NCBI GenBank assembly: GCA_963975135.1 | Contig: CAXBGQ010000051.1 | Span: 1-13,071 of the forward strand | Length of the DNA: 13,071 nt | Direction: 5' to 3' | Source of the DNA: Alterinioella sp963975135 | GTDB lineage: Bacteria; Pseudomonadota; Alphaproteobacteria; Rhodobacterales; Rhodobacteraceae | Part shown: in pieces, positions 1 through 7,862 of the stretch | Numbering within the stretch: the first letter of the stretch is position 1 | Layout of the letters: each line of letters begins with the position of its first letter | Position numbers and translations under genes: made by a program | The notes under the pieces: generated by a model | The model's database searches: none | What the model was told of the DNA's origin: nothing | What the model saw: only the letters and a program-made list of their open reading frames with translations

Positions 1-7
1 ACACGAC

Positions 8-1006
8 ATGAAGAACCTGGCTGTGATCCTGGCCAAGCGCCCGGTCGGCGTTCCAACATCAGACCATTTCGCGCTGCGGGAAATGCCCCTGGCCGATCCC
101 GGGGCGGGCGAAGTGTTGATCCGCGTCTCGCACTGGTCGATTGATCCAGCGATGCGGGGGTGGGCCAATGACGCGCCGAATTATTCACCGCCTGTGCCGA
201 TCGGGGATCCGATGCGCAGCTTTGGTGTCGGCGCAGTGATTACGTCGCGCCATCCGGGTTATACCGCTGGCGATGTCGTGCATGGCATGTTTGGCTGGCA
301 GACCCACGCGATGGTTGATGGCGACAGCATCGACCGCAAGGTGACCGAAACGGACCTGCCGCACAGCTATGCACTCGGCATTCTGGGGCTGAACGGTACC
401 ACCGCGTATTTCGGCCTGCGCGAATGCTGCGCGGCGCGGGAGGGTGATACAGTTGTTGTCTCGACTGCGGCGGGTGCGGTGGGGTCGGCGGTAGGGCAGA
501 TCGCGGGGATCATGGGGTGCCGGACGGTTGGGGTCGCGGGCGGGTCCGTGAAGGCACGGCAATGTCTCGACGAATTTGGCTATGACTCGGCGATTGATTA
601 CAAGGCGGGGGATGTCGGGGCCGCATTGGATGCGGCTTGCCCCGATGGGGTGGATTGCTATTTCGACAATACCTGTGGGCCGATCTCGGATGCGGTGATG
701 GCGCGTCTGGCCGTCGGTGCGCGCATTACGATCTGCGGCACCGCCGCCATAACCGACTGGAATCCCTTGCCTGTCGGTCCGCGCGTCCATCGCCAGCTGC
801 TGGTCGCCCGCGCCCGGATGCAGGGCTTTCTGATCTTCGATTACAAAGACCGGATGGCCGAGGCCCGGGGCGCTTTGGCAGGCTGGCTGCGGGACGGGAA
901 GCTGACGGTGCGGGAGCATTTTCTGGATGGGCCAGAGGCCGCGATGGGGGCCATCGAGATGCTCTACAAGGGCGAAAACACCGGCAAACTGATCGTCCGG
1001 GTGTGA
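8..1006 (+). CDS. NADP-dependent oxidoreductase, CurA/YncB-type medium-chain reductase
   Basis: This 332-residue protein belongs to the zinc-independent medium-chain dehydrogenase/reductase group that includes curcumin reductase CurA, YncB and prostaglandin/leukotriene reductases. Those enzymes reduce the C=C bond of alpha,beta-unsaturated carbonyl compounds with NADPH in the cytosol. The N-terminal catalytic fold carries a WSIDPAMRG segment (residues 43-51), matching the family's 'S.DP.MRG' signature. The Rossmann glycine motif is AAGAVGSAVG (154-163), and the C-terminus ends in GENTGKLIVRV, typical of the family. No structural zinc-binding cysteine cluster is visible. Length is normal (about 330-345), so the ATG seven bases from the window edge is taken as the real start, although its ribosome binding site lies outside. 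It converges on ychF. The physiological substrate cannot be read from the sequence. Confidence 0.9.
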   Translation: MKNLAVILAKRPVGVPTSDHFALREMPLADPGAGEVLIRVSHWSIDPAMRGWANDAPNYSPPVPIGDPMRSFGVGAVITSRHPGYTAGDVVHGMFGWQTHAMVDGDSIDRKVTETDLPHSYALGILGLNGTTAYFGLRECCAAREGDTVVVSTAAGAVGSAVGQIAGIMGCRTVGVAGGSVKARQCLDEFGYDSAIDYKAGDVGAALDAACPDGVDCYFDNTCGPISDAVMARLAVGARITICGTAAITDWNPLPVGPRVHRQLLVARARMQGFLIFDYKDRMAEARGALAGWLRDGKLTVREHFLDGPEAAMGAIEMLYKGENTGKLIVRV

Positions 1007-1279
1007 GGAAAACGGGGCGGCAAAGGGCGAGTTACACCCAGTACACTACCTGTACACAAGCTGTGCATGCGTGGACGCATCCCGAATCCCGCGCATCTTG
1101 TTCGCGACCGAACCGCCAAAGAGCCACGCATTTTGCAGAGGCCGGTGCGGAACAGGCGAAGGAATGGTCGGGGATCCTGCGGGCCAAGGCCAGGGGATTC
1201 TGTCTACCCGGTTTTGGCTGTCCGGTGCTGTTTTACGTGATCGTCTGGCCTGTCTGGCAGGTCGCGTTTTGAGGCCCCG
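1007..1279. other. Intergenic gap between convergent curA-like gene and ychF
   Basis: These 273 bases separate two convergent genes. I see no convincing gene, tRNA or strong terminator. There is a direct repeat GTACAC-n5-GTACAC at about 1041-1057, and a weak 4-bp stem (CCTG/CAGG) near 1250 followed by TTTT on the plus strand, too short to call a terminator. Confidence 0.4.
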
Positions 1280-2377
1280 TCACGTATTGAACAAGAAATG
1301 CAGCACGTCGCCATCCTTGACGACATAACCCTTGCCCTCGGCGCGCATCTTGCCTGCGTCCTTTGAGCCCTGTTCGCCCTTGTTGGCCACGTAATCGGGG
1401 TAGGAAATCGTTTCTGCGCGGATAAAGCCGCGCTCGAAATCACCGTGGATGACGCCCGCGGCCTTGGGTGCGGTGGTGCCCTGCCGGATGGTCCAGGCGC
1501 GGGCCTCTTTCGGGCCGACGGTGAAATAGGTTTCGAGATGCAGCAGGTCGTATCCGGCGCGGATCAGGCGGTCGAGCCCAGCCTCCTGCAACCCCATTTC
1601 GTCAAGGAACATAGCGGCCTCATCGGCGTCCAGCTGGCTGATTTCTTCCTCGATCTGCGCCGAAATCACCACATGGGCCGCGCCCTGATCGGCGGCCATG
1701 TCGGCCACTTTCGCAGAAAATTCATTGCCCGATGCGGCCGAGGCCTCATCGACATTGCAGACATATAGGATGGGTTTGGAGGTCAGAAGTTGCAGCATCT
1801 TCCAGGCCTTGGCGTCATCGGCGGCCACCTCGACCAAGCGCGCCGGTTTGCCATCCTCCAGCATCGCCAGCGCGGATTTCAGCAGGCGCTCCTGTTGCAC
1901 TGCCTCCTTGTCGCCGCCGCGCACCTTGCGGGTGATACCCTGCAGCCGTTTTTCGATGCTGTCCATATCGGCCAGCATCAACTCGGTCTCGATGGTGTCG
2001 GCATCCGCGATGGGGTCGATGCGATCCTCGACATGGGTGACATCGCCATCCTCGAAACAGCGCAGGACATGGGCGATGGCGTCGGTCTCACGGATATTGG
2101 CCAGAAACTGGTTGCCGAGGCCTTCGCCGCGCGAGGCCCCTTTGACCAGCCCGGCGATGTCGACGAATGTCATGCGGGCCGGAATGATCTGTTTCGATCC
2201 GGCAATGTCGGCCAGCGTATCGAGCCGCGCATCGGGGACCGCGACATCGCCCACATTGGGCTCGATCGTACAAAAGGGAAAATTCGCGGCCTGCGCGGCG
2301 GCGGTGCGGGTCAATGCGTTGAAAAGGGTCGATTTGCCGACATTGGGCAGACCTACTATTCCCATTCTGAATCCCAT
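1280..2377 (-). CDS. ychF: Ribosome-binding ATPase YchF (Obg-family, OLA1-type)
   Basis: This is a 365-residue P-loop protein of the TRAFAC/Obg family. YchF/OLA1 prefers ATP to GTP, binds ribosomes and is linked to translation-quality and stress responses. Visible motifs are the Walker A GLPNVGKS (residues 9-16), the G3 box DIAGLVKG (73-80) and the altered G4 box NVDE (208-211) in place of NKxD, which explains the ATP preference. The C-terminal TGS domain (about 280-363) includes RAWTIRQGTTAPKAAGVIH and ends GDVLHFLFNT. The frame stays open 37 codons further upstream, but I chose the ATG at 2377 because the protein then begins MGFRMGIVGLPNVGKS as in orthologues, has the usual length, and has a GGAG 8 bases upstream. 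It is divergent from trpA and convergent with the oxidoreductase. Confidence 0.96.
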   Translation of the reverse strand: MGFRMGIVGLPNVGKSTLFNALTRTAAAQAANFPFCTIEPNVGDVAVPDARLDTLADIAGSKQIIPARMTFVDIAGLVKGASRGEGLGNQFLANIRETDAIAHVLRCFEDGDVTHVEDRIDPIADADTIETELMLADMDSIEKRLQGITRKVRGGDKEAVQQERLLKSALAMLEDGKPARLVEVAADDAKAWKMLQLLTSKPILYVCNVDEASAASGNEFSAKVADMAADQGAAHVVISAQIEEEISQLDADEAAMFLDEMGLQEAGLDRLIRAGYDLLHLETYFTVGPKEARAWTIRQGTTAPKAAGVIHGDFERGFIRAETISYPDYVANKGEQGSKDAGKMRAEGKGYVVKDGDVLHFLFNT

Positions 2378-2410
2378 GACCGCATCTCCGCTTGGCTGAT
2401 ATTTGCCGCC

Positions 2411-2438
2411 TTCTATGCGCAAGGCGCGGGCGCTGCAA
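2411..2438 (-). promoter_or_regulatory. Possible ychF promoter
   Basis: In the minus-strand leader of ychF there is a TTGCAG hexamer, then about 15-16 bases, then CATAGAA, which could be -35 and -10 elements. The match is only moderate, and no matching plus-strand promoter for trpA stands out in the same 206-base divergent gap. Confidence 0.25.
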
Positions 2439-2583
2439 CGCCGCCTGTGCCTTCTTGGGGAAACCCGTGCCTCAGGGGAGGCTACCAAAATCGCCGATGA
2501 TCAGTGCGGCGACCCCGACAGGCCATTGATTTCCGCCGCCGGTTTCGCCACACCGGGCCTGAAAGAGCGACAGGGGACCGGTT

Positions 2584-3375
2584 ATGACACGGATCGACGA
2601 CACATTCGCGCGGCTGAACGCGGCAGGCAAAAAGGCCTTCGTGACCTATGTGATGGCGGGCGATCCCGATTTCGAAACCTCGCTGGAGATCGTCAAGGGC
2701 CTGCCCGGTGCCGGTGTCGACATCATCGAGCTTGGGATCCCCTTTACCGATCCGATGGCCGATGGCCCAACCATCCAACTGGCCGGGCAAAGGGCTCTGG
2801 CGGGCGGCATGACGCTGCTGAAAACGCTTGAGCTGGCGACCGAGTTCCGCAAGACCGACGACACCACGCCGATTGTGCTGATGGGCTACTACAACCCGAT
2901 CTACAGCCGCGGCGTGGACCGGTTTCTGGACGATGCCAAAGCAGCCGGGATCGACGGTCTCATCGTGGTTGATCTGCCGCCCGAGGAAGACGCGGAGCTG
3001 TGCATTCCGGCGCAGAAGGCGGGGCTGAATTTCATCCGTCTGGCGACGCCCACCACCGATGACATTCGCCTGCCGAAAGTGCTGCAGAACACCTCAGGCT
3101 TTGTCTATTACGTGTCGATCACCGGCATCACCGGGGCCGCCGCGCCGGAAGCGGCCGATGTGGCCCCCGAAGTGGCGCGGATCAAATCGCAGACCGATCT
3201 GCCGATCATCGTGGGCTTTGGCATCCGCACGCCGGACATGTCCGAAGGCATTGCCCGCATCGCCGATGGCGCGGTGGTGGGCTCCGCCATCGTCAGCGAG
3301 ATCGCGGCCGGAAAATCGGCGGATGAAGTGTTGAGCTTTGTCAAATCGCTGGCGGACGGGGCGCATCGGGCCTGA
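2584..3375 (+). CDS. trpA: Tryptophan synthase alpha subunit
   Basis: This 263-residue TIM-barrel protein cleaves indole-3-glycerol phosphate to indole and glyceraldehyde-3-phosphate. The indole is channelled to the beta subunit TrpB in the alpha2-beta2 complex. The catalytic residues are in place and at the same numbers as in the well-studied enterobacterial enzyme: Glu49 in IIELGIPF and Asp60 in FTDPMADGP. The phosphate-binding end is represented by VGFGIRTP and by GAVVGSAIVSEI near the C-terminus. The start has an AGGGG about 7 bases upstream. The gene is not followed or preceded by trpB: the trpB 3' end lies about 9.4 kb away on the other strand. It is followed after 4 bases by a small hydrophobic ORF. 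No Trp-rich leader peptide or attenuator was found upstream. Confidence 0.97.
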   Translation: MTRIDDTFARLNAAGKKAFVTYVMAGDPDFETSLEIVKGLPGAGVDIIELGIPFTDPMADGPTIQLAGQRALAGGMTLLKTLELATEFRKTDDTTPIVLMGYYNPIYSRGVDRFLDDAKAAGIDGLIVVDLPPEEDAELCIPAQKAGLNFIRLATPTTDDIRLPKVLQNTSGFVYYVSITGITGAAAPEAADVAPEVARIKSQTDLPIIVGFGIRTPDMSEGIARIADGAVVGSAIVSEIAAGKSADEVLSFVKSLADGAHRA

Positions 3376-3379
3376 ACCG

Positions 3380-3508
3380 GTGATCGCGCTTGGCCTCTTT
3401 GCTTTTCTGGGCAGCGGCCCTGCCCTCGCGGGTGGGCTGGCGATTGGTGCCCTGGTCGCCCCCAGCCCGCTGATTGGCCCTGTTTTGACGGCTCTCATTC
3501 TGCTCTGA
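3380..3508 (+). CDS. Small hydrophobic ORF following trpA (hypothetical)
   Basis: A 42-codon frame opens with GTG four bases after the trpA stop and ends at TGA 3506-3508. The product is almost entirely hydrophobic (Leu, Ala, Gly, Ile, Val, Pro). It has a possible membrane segment at residues 2-25 and a second around 30-42, and it has no charged residues at all. The close spacing to trpA would allow translational coupling, and third positions are about two-thirds G or C, compatible with coding. No good independent ribosome binding site is seen and I recognise no family. It could be a small membrane protein or a chance frame in GC-rich DNA. Confidence 0.4.
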   Translation: MIALGLFAFLGSGPALAGGLAIGALVAPSPLIGPVLTALILL

Positions 3509-3546
3509 AGGCCCTGCGGCAACTGAGGCATTGCTTTACTTCGGCC

Positions 3547-3573
3547 AAATTGGTAATTCGATCTTACCAATTT
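3547..3573. promoter_or_regulatory. Perfect 10-bp inverted repeat upstream of lldD (candidate operator)
   Basis: The arms AAATTGGTAA (3547-3556) and TTACCAATTT (3564-3573) are perfect inverted repeats around a 7-base spacer, ending 17 bases before the lldD ATG. The arms contain the TTGGT/ACCAA half-sites used by GntR/FadR-family regulators such as LldR and PdhR. In the classical sites the half-sites are 3 bases apart, whereas here 11 bases separate TTGGT from ACCAA. There is no T-run after the hairpin, so an operator is more likely than a trpA terminator. No regulator gene lies next to it. Confidence 0.6.
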
Positions 3574-3590
3574 AAGCCGGAGCTTTCGAA

Positions 3591-4754
3591 ATGCCCGTGA
3601 TTACCACCATCGACGACCTCAAGCGCATCTATAAACGGCGCACGCCCCGGATGTTCTATGATTACGCGGAATCGGGCAGTTGGACGGAACAGACCTTTCG
3701 CGAAAATACCTCCGATTTCGACCGGATCCGCCTGCGTCAGCGGGTGGCCGTTGACATGACCAATCGCTCCACGGCGACGCAGATGGTGGGGCAGGATGTG
3801 GCGATGCCGGTGGCCTTGGCCCCGGTCGGGCTGACGGGCATGCAATGCGCCGATGGCGAGATCAAAGCGGCCCGTGCGGCGGCAAAATTCGGGGTGCCCT
3901 TTACCCTGTCCACGATGTCGATCTGTTCCATCGAGGATGTGGCCGAAAACACCGATGCGCCCTTTTGGTTCCAGGTCTACACGCTGAAGGACGATGATTT
4001 CATGCGCCGCCTGTTTGACCGCGCCAAGGCGGCGGCCTGTTCGGCGCTGGTAATCACGGTCGATCTGCAAATCATGGGGCAGCGCCACAAGGACATCAAA
4101 AACGGGCTGTCGGCCCCGCCCAAGCTGACGCCGGCTTCGGTCGCCAACATGATGACCAAGGTCGGGTGGGGCCTTGGCATGTTGGGCACCAAACGGCGCA
4201 CCTTCGGCAATGTCGTGGGGCACGCGACCGGGGTCGATGCAACAGGGTCGCTCAGCGAATGGACCGCCAAGGCGTTCGATCATTCGCTGGACTGGGACCG
4301 GGTCCGCGAATTGCGCAGCTGGTGGGACGGGCCGGTGATCCTGAAGGGGATTCTGGATGCCGAGGATGCGCGCCGCGCCGTCGATGTCGGAGCCGATGCC
4401 ATCGTGGTCTCAAATCATGGCGGGCGGCAATTGGACGGGGCGCTGAGCTCGATCAGGATGCTGCCGTCGATCATGGACGCGGTGGGCGACAAGATAGAAG
4501 TGCATCTCGATAGCGGCATCCGGTCCGGCCAGGACGTTTTGAAGGCAGTCGCGATGGGCGCGACAAGCACCTATATCGGGCGTGCTTTTGTCTATGGTTT
4601 GGGGGCGATGGGCGAGGCGGGCGTCACCTCGGCGCTGGACGTGATCCATAAGGAGCTGGATCTGTGCATGGCGCTTTGCGGCGAACGCGACGTGAAAAAC
4701 CTGGGCCGTCACGACCTGTTGGTGCCCGCCGATTTCGAGGGGAGCTGGGCCTAA
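3591..4754 (+). CDS. lldD: FMN-dependent L-lactate dehydrogenase (quinone/cytochrome-linked)
   Basis: This 387-residue FMN-dependent alpha-hydroxy-acid dehydrogenase is of the LldD/flavocytochrome b2 type. It oxidises L-lactate to pyruvate and passes electrons to the respiratory chain at the inner membrane. The family signature SNHGGRQLDGA (residues 274-284) supplies the catalytic base His276 and Arg279. Also visible are FYDYAESGSW (22-31), ALAPVGLTGM (75-84), FQVYTLKD with Tyr130, TVDLQIMGQR (156-165), the flavin lysine in LKGIL (251-255), and the flavin phosphate region HLDSGIRSG (305-313). The ATG is preceded by GGAG at an 8-base distance. A perfect inverted repeat with TTGGT/ACCAA half-sites lies just upstream, fitting lactate-responsive GntR control. 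The stop codon overlaps the stop of the convergent transporter gene. A related hydroxy-acid substrate (mandelate, glycolate) cannot be fully excluded. Confidence 0.93.
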   Translation: MPVITTIDDLKRIYKRRTPRMFYDYAESGSWTEQTFRENTSDFDRIRLRQRVAVDMTNRSTATQMVGQDVAMPVALAPVGLTGMQCADGEIKAARAAAKFGVPFTLSTMSICSIEDVAENTDAPFWFQVYTLKDDDFMRRLFDRAKAAACSALVITVDLQIMGQRHKDIKNGLSAPPKLTPASVANMMTKVGWGLGMLGTKRRTFGNVVGHATGVDATGSLSEWTAKAFDHSLDWDRVRELRSWWDGPVILKGILDAEDARRAVDVGADAIVVSNHGGRQLDGALSSIRMLPSIMDAVGDKIEVHLDSGIRSGQDVLKAVAMGATSTYIGRAFVYGLGAMGEAGVTSALDVIHKELDLCMALCGERDVKNLGRHDLLVPADFEGSWA

Positions 4755-5890
4755 ACACGGCCCCGGATCACCAGCGCCAGAGCCGGCCCGATCAACGCCA
4801 ATGCCGCCACCGCGACATAGGCCATGCGCAACCCGAATGCCCCTGACATCAGCCCCATCACGGCGGGGGCTGCCATGAACCCCATGAACCCGATCACGGC
4901 GGCGCGGGCCACGGCGGCGGTGCGCCAACCCGGTCGCACCAGCCGCCCCACCAGCGCCAGCCCCATCGGCCCCACCACCGAAATGCCCAAGCCCATGGTG
5001 CCGAACCCCAGATAGGCAATGCCGGGCGCAGGCGCGGCGGCGGCGATCAACGCGCCATTAGCGGCCATCAGTGAGCCCAGGATGATGACGGAGGTCTCGG
5101 AAAACCGGCCCGAGATCACTTGCCCCGAAAACCGCCCGAACGCCATGGTCAGGCCCAGAACGGCCGGGCCAAACGCCCCTTCGGCCGCGCGCCCGCCAAG
5201 GGTGCGCTCGATATGCAGCGCCGACCAGGTTTCAACCGTGGCCTCAACGCCAAAGGCCACCAGAACGATGCCACCGCAGATCAGGACGATGCGCCAGGGG
5301 AAACCCGCAGCGGGGCCATCGCTTTCATCATGCGCGATCGTGGCGGAAGGCAGATACACGCGCAAAGACAGGATCACGATCAGGACCCACAAGAGCCCAA
5401 ACACCGCAATCGGCTGCATCCCGATTTCCCGCGCAACACCGGTCAGCATCGCACCAACCGCATAGGCCAGCGAAAACACCCCGTGATTGGCATTCATCAG
5501 CGACCGGTTATGCGCGGCCTCGAATTCCGAGACGCGGGCGTTCATCACCACATCGAGCAGGCCCGAACAGGTTCCGACCACGGCCATCGCCAGAAAGAAC
5601 AGCATGGGCACGGAGATCAGCCCCGGCAACAGCATGGCCGAGGCCAGCAGCACCGCCGCCGCCGGCATCGACCAGCCGCCCATCAGCCGGTCGAAAAGCG
5701 GGGCCAGCCAGATCGTGCTGCCCAGGCCCAATGCGGTGCCCAGAAACAGCACCCCGAATTGCGGATCGCTGGCACCAAGCGCGGCCTTGAAAACCGGCAC
5801 TTGCGCCGCGAAACTGCCCCATGCCATTCCGACGATCGCGAAACAGATGGCGGGGCGGCGGGTCAGGCTGAGGGCGCTGAGAATCGGCAT
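4751..5890 (-). CDS. MFS transporter, YbjJ-like
   Basis: This 379-residue, very hydrophobic protein has the length and the roughly 12 membrane spans of a major facilitator superfamily permease. The first membrane segment includes CFAIVGMAWGSFAAQVPVF (residues 16-34), and the segment MNANHGVFSLAYAVGA (132-147) resembles the corresponding part of the YbjJ group of MFS proteins. Substrate is unknown; sugar or drug efflux roles would be guesses. I start it at the ATG at 5890 (MPILSALSLTRRP). A TTG start at 5932 would add 14 residues that look unlike a membrane-protein N-terminus, and neither start has a strong ribosome binding site. Its TAG stop (4753-4751) shares bases with the TAA of lldD, so the two convergent genes overlap by 4 bases. 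Confidence 0.85.
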   Translation of the reverse strand: MPILSALSLTRRPAICFAIVGMAWGSFAAQVPVFKAALGASDPQFGVLFLGTALGLGSTIWLAPLFDRLMGGWSMPAAAVLLASAMLLPGLISVPMLFFLAMAVVGTCSGLLDVVMNARVSEFEAAHNRSLMNANHGVFSLAYAVGAMLTGVAREIGMQPIAVFGLLWVLIVILSLRVYLPSATIAHDESDGPAAGFPWRIVLICGGIVLVAFGVEATVETWSALHIERTLGGRAAEGAFGPAVLGLTMAFGRFSGQVISGRFSETSVIILGSLMAANGALIAAAAPAPGIAYLGFGTMGLGISVVGPMGLALVGRLVRPGWRTAAVARAAVIGFMGFMAAPAVMGLMSGAFGLRMAYVAVAALALIGPALALVIRGRV

Positions 5891-5947
5891 GAGGTGCGCT
5901 TGCCACGGGCCATGATCCAAAGCAAATCCCAAAGCGGCGCTTGCCTC

Positions 5948-5976
5948 TTTTCAAGCCCTGGCATCTGGTCTATAGG
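5948..5976 (+). promoter_or_regulatory. Likely rplY promoter
   Basis: TTTTCA (5948-5953) and TATAGG (5971-5976) are separated by exactly 17 bases. Each matches 4 of 6 positions of the sigma-70 consensus. The inferred transcript would have a leader of about 50 bases, with a possible 5-bp stem GGCGG/CCGCC at 5991-6013. Confidence 0.4.
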
Positions 5977-6035
5977 CTCGGGCTTCACGTGGCGGACACC
6001 CTTGGAGGCCGCCCTTTAACATATGGAGAATACCT

Positions 6036-6704
6036 ATGGCTGGAGAGATTCCTGATCTCGTAGCTGAGGCACGGACGGGGACAGGCAAGGGGGCCGCCCG
6101 TCAAGCACGCCGCGACGGCATGGTGCCCGGAGTTGTTTATGGTGGCGGGGTTGACCCGATTGCCTTGCAGATCCCCTTTAACGAATTGTTCAAGCGCCTG
6201 AAAGCGGGCCGTTTCCTGTCCACGCTTCTGAATCTGAAGATGGAAGGCCAGGACGATGTGCGCGTGATCTGCCGTGCCGTGCAGCGCGACGTTGTAAAAG
6301 ACCTGCCGACGCATGTCGATTTCATCCGCCTGCGCCGCACCACCAAGATCGCGCTGTTCATCCCCGTCGAGGTTGTCGGCGAAGATGAATGTCCCGGTCT
6401 GTCGAAAGGTGGCGTTCTGACGCTGATCCGCCCCGAGGTGGAACTGAAGGTGACCGCGGGCGACATTCCCGATCACATCACCATCGACGTGTCGGAGCTG
6501 GAGATCGGCGACAATGTCTCGATTTCCGCCGTGACCCTGCCCGCCGGCGCGAAAGCGACCATCGACCGCGATTTCGTCATTGCCAATATCTCGGCCCCGT
6601 CGGGTCTGGCGCGTGGCGAGGATGCCGATGAGGACGAGGCCGAAGAAGGCGTCGAGGCCGATGAAGTGGCGCTGGTTGGCGAAGAAGAAGCCGACAGCGA
6701 ATAA
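6036..6704 (+). CDS. rplY: 50S ribosomal protein L25, general stress protein CTC type
   Basis: This is a 222-residue L25/CTC (TL5) protein, which binds 5S rRNA in the large ribosomal subunit. The N-terminal L25 domain covers about residues 5-95: GTGKGAARQARRDGMVPGVVYG (15-36), then RAVQRDVVKDLPTHVDF (80-96). The extra beta-rich CTC domain follows (about 98-186), including PVEVVGEDECPGLSKGGVLT (110-129, within VPV-type signature) and DVSELEIGDNVSIS (151-164). The tail from about 194 to 222 is strongly acidic (Asp/Glu), a usual feature of alphaproteobacterial L25. The start has GGAG 7 bases upstream. A strong intrinsic terminator follows 28 bases after the stop, so the gene is probably monocistronic. 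Confidence 0.97.
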   Translation: MAGEIPDLVAEARTGTGKGAARQARRDGMVPGVVYGGGVDPIALQIPFNELFKRLKAGRFLSTLLNLKMEGQDDVRVICRAVQRDVVKDLPTHVDFIRLRRTTKIALFIPVEVVGEDECPGLSKGGVLTLIRPEVELKVTAGDIPDHITIDVSELEIGDNVSISAVTLPAGAKATIDRDFVIANISAPSGLARGEDADEDEAEEGVEADEVALVGEEEADSE

Positions 6705-6732
6705 GCTGATCCGGTTTACGCAAAAAACTTGG

Positions 6733-6762
6733 AAACGCGAGGCTCAACAGCCTCGCGTTTTT
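6733..6762 (+). terminator. Intrinsic terminator of rplY
   Basis: A perfect 12-bp stem (6733-6744 with 6749-6760, core ACGCGAGGCT/AGCCTCGCGT) with a 4-base CAAC loop runs into five T residues. On the minus strand the stem is followed by TTT and a second T6 after a few bases (from 6722-6727), so it may also stop transcripts coming from the hydratase gene. Confidence 0.95.
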
Positions 6763-6874
6763 CGTTTTGGTGGTGTTTGAGAGTTTGTCTTGGTCTGCAT
6801 TGCGGACAAAGGGGCCGTTCGCAGCACCCATCATTTTGTTAGCTACTTAGGGCTGATCTGCTACGCTTGGTACG

Positions 6875-7675
6875 CTAGATGATCTCGATCTCCAGCGGAG
6901 GAAGATCGACGCCCTCCAGCGCTGTCTGCCATACCTGTCCGGCCGAGATGTCATAGGCGAGTGTGACGCTTCCAGTGGTCACAAATTCGCCTGGCAGCAA
7001 TGGCGGGTTGTTCGGATCCCGCGCCAGCAACTCCACCAGATGGGATAGCGCCAGCACCGGCCCGCCCAGAACGTCCCCGGCTTGACCACAGCCGATTTCA
7101 TCGCCGTCGCACGACAACGTCAGGGAGAATCTTGATAGCGCATTCAGCCAGTCGCCCCTGCTCGCATCGCTCAGGCGCCGGCGCGGACCCAGGAAGTACG
7201 CGCCATGCAGCGCACCGGCAACGACAGTGTCTTCCGGCCTGAAGCGCCAGCCGGGATAGATGGACTGTACAATCTCGATGCCATGCGCCACCCAGTCAAC
7301 GCAGCCGAGAAGAGACGCTGCATCCATGCCGGGCTCGGGTTTCTTTCCCAGACCCAACGCGATCTCCGGTTCGATCTTAGGTTCGGCGGCCCTGGCAGCC
7401 GCAAACTGAAAGGGCTCGCCTGTTTCGATCACCGTAGTGTGGAAAACGTCACCCCAGATCGGAGCATCGATCCCGAATTCAGGCCAGAGCCTCTTGTTCG
7501 TGAAGCCGAGCTTACGTCCCACTCGCCGCTCACCTCGTGCTTCCCGAAGCACCCTCAGCTCGGCTGTCACCTGGTAGGCTCGCTCCAGGGTCAATCCCTC
7601 AGGTCTGCCGCTAAATGGCGCCGTTTGAGCACCTGCATCCAAGCAGCCGAGTACAGTCTCCGCGATCTCAGTCAC
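6875..7675 (-). CDS. 2-keto-4-pentenoate hydratase family protein (FAH superfamily)
   Basis: This 266-residue protein belongs to the MhpD/2-oxopent-4-enoate hydratase and 4-oxalocrotonate decarboxylase group, which acts late in meta-cleavage of aromatic compounds. Family marks are GRKLGFTN (residues 53-60), the metal-ligand pattern EPKIEPEIAL with Glu102 and Glu104, Glu134 in GIEIVQS (132-138), and LPGEFVTTGSVT (227-238). The start is GTG at 7675 because an AGGAG lies 6 bases upstream and the length then matches the family. An upstream ATG at 7774 in the same frame would add 33 Arg/His/Cys-rich residues unlike the family. The GTG overlaps the end of a small ORF (GTGACTGA). No other meta-cleavage genes are present, so the substrate is open. 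GC content and codon choice look lower and more mixed than in the neighbours, suggesting acquisition by transfer. Confidence 0.85.
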   Translation of the reverse strand: MTEIAETVLGCLDAGAQTAPFSGRPEGLTLERAYQVTAELRVLREARGERRVGRKLGFTNKRLWPEFGIDAPIWGDVFHTTVIETGEPFQFAAARAAEPKIEPEIALGLGKKPEPGMDAASLLGCVDWVAHGIEIVQSIYPGWRFRPEDTVVAGALHGAYFLGPRRRLSDASRGDWLNALSRFSLTLSCDGDEIGCGQAGDVLGGPVLALSHLVELLARDPNNPPLLPGEFVTTGSVTLAYDISAGQVWQTALEGVDLPPLEIEII

Positions 7676-7862
7676 GAGGCTCTCCTGTCTCTTGTGTCGG
7701 AGCGGAAGGTGGCACCGGCAGCAGTGGTGCGACGACCGGATCAGACTTCCGTTTCTCCCAATGCCAGCTTTCATTCCGGATCGGCAGCATGGTCCGTGCT
7801 ACGGATGCGAAGGAGAGTATCGATACGGCGAGCATAGCAAACTCGGTGGTTTGAACCGGCAT
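7668..7862 (-). CDS. Small single-pass membrane protein ORF coupled to hydratase (hypothetical)
   Basis: This 64-codon frame starts at the ATG at 7862, with GAGGAGGA directly upstream (spacing short, about 4 bases from the first GAGG). The product has a hydrophobic stretch at residues 7-28 (FAMLAVSILSFASVARTMLPI), then a charged stretch with Trp and Lys/Arg, then a Pro-rich tail. The stop codon lies inside the hydratase start region: GTGACTGA contains both the GTG start and the TGA stop, an 8-base overlap typical of translational coupling. The frame stays open further upstream into the 3' end of the methyltransferase gene, so a longer or truncated product is possible. I recognise no family. 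Confidence 0.5.
   Translation of the reverse strand: MPVQTTEFAMLAVSILSFASVARTMLPIRNESWHWEKRKSDPVVAPLLPVPPSAPTQETGEPRD

Noticed and set aside
1041..1057. Direct repeat GTACAC-n5-GTACAC after the oxidoreductase gene
   Set aside because: Only two short copies in a convergent gap; no gene starts there that it could regulate.
2498..2530. Ten-codon ATG frame in the trpA leader as a Trp attenuator peptide
   Set aside because: It contains no Trp codon and no alternative hairpins plus T-run follow.
5120..6019. Long plus-strand frame opposite the MFS transporter
   Set aside because: Its composition (Arg/His/Gln-rich) is typical of the antisense of a hydrophobic GC-rich gene, and the transporter frame is far better supported.
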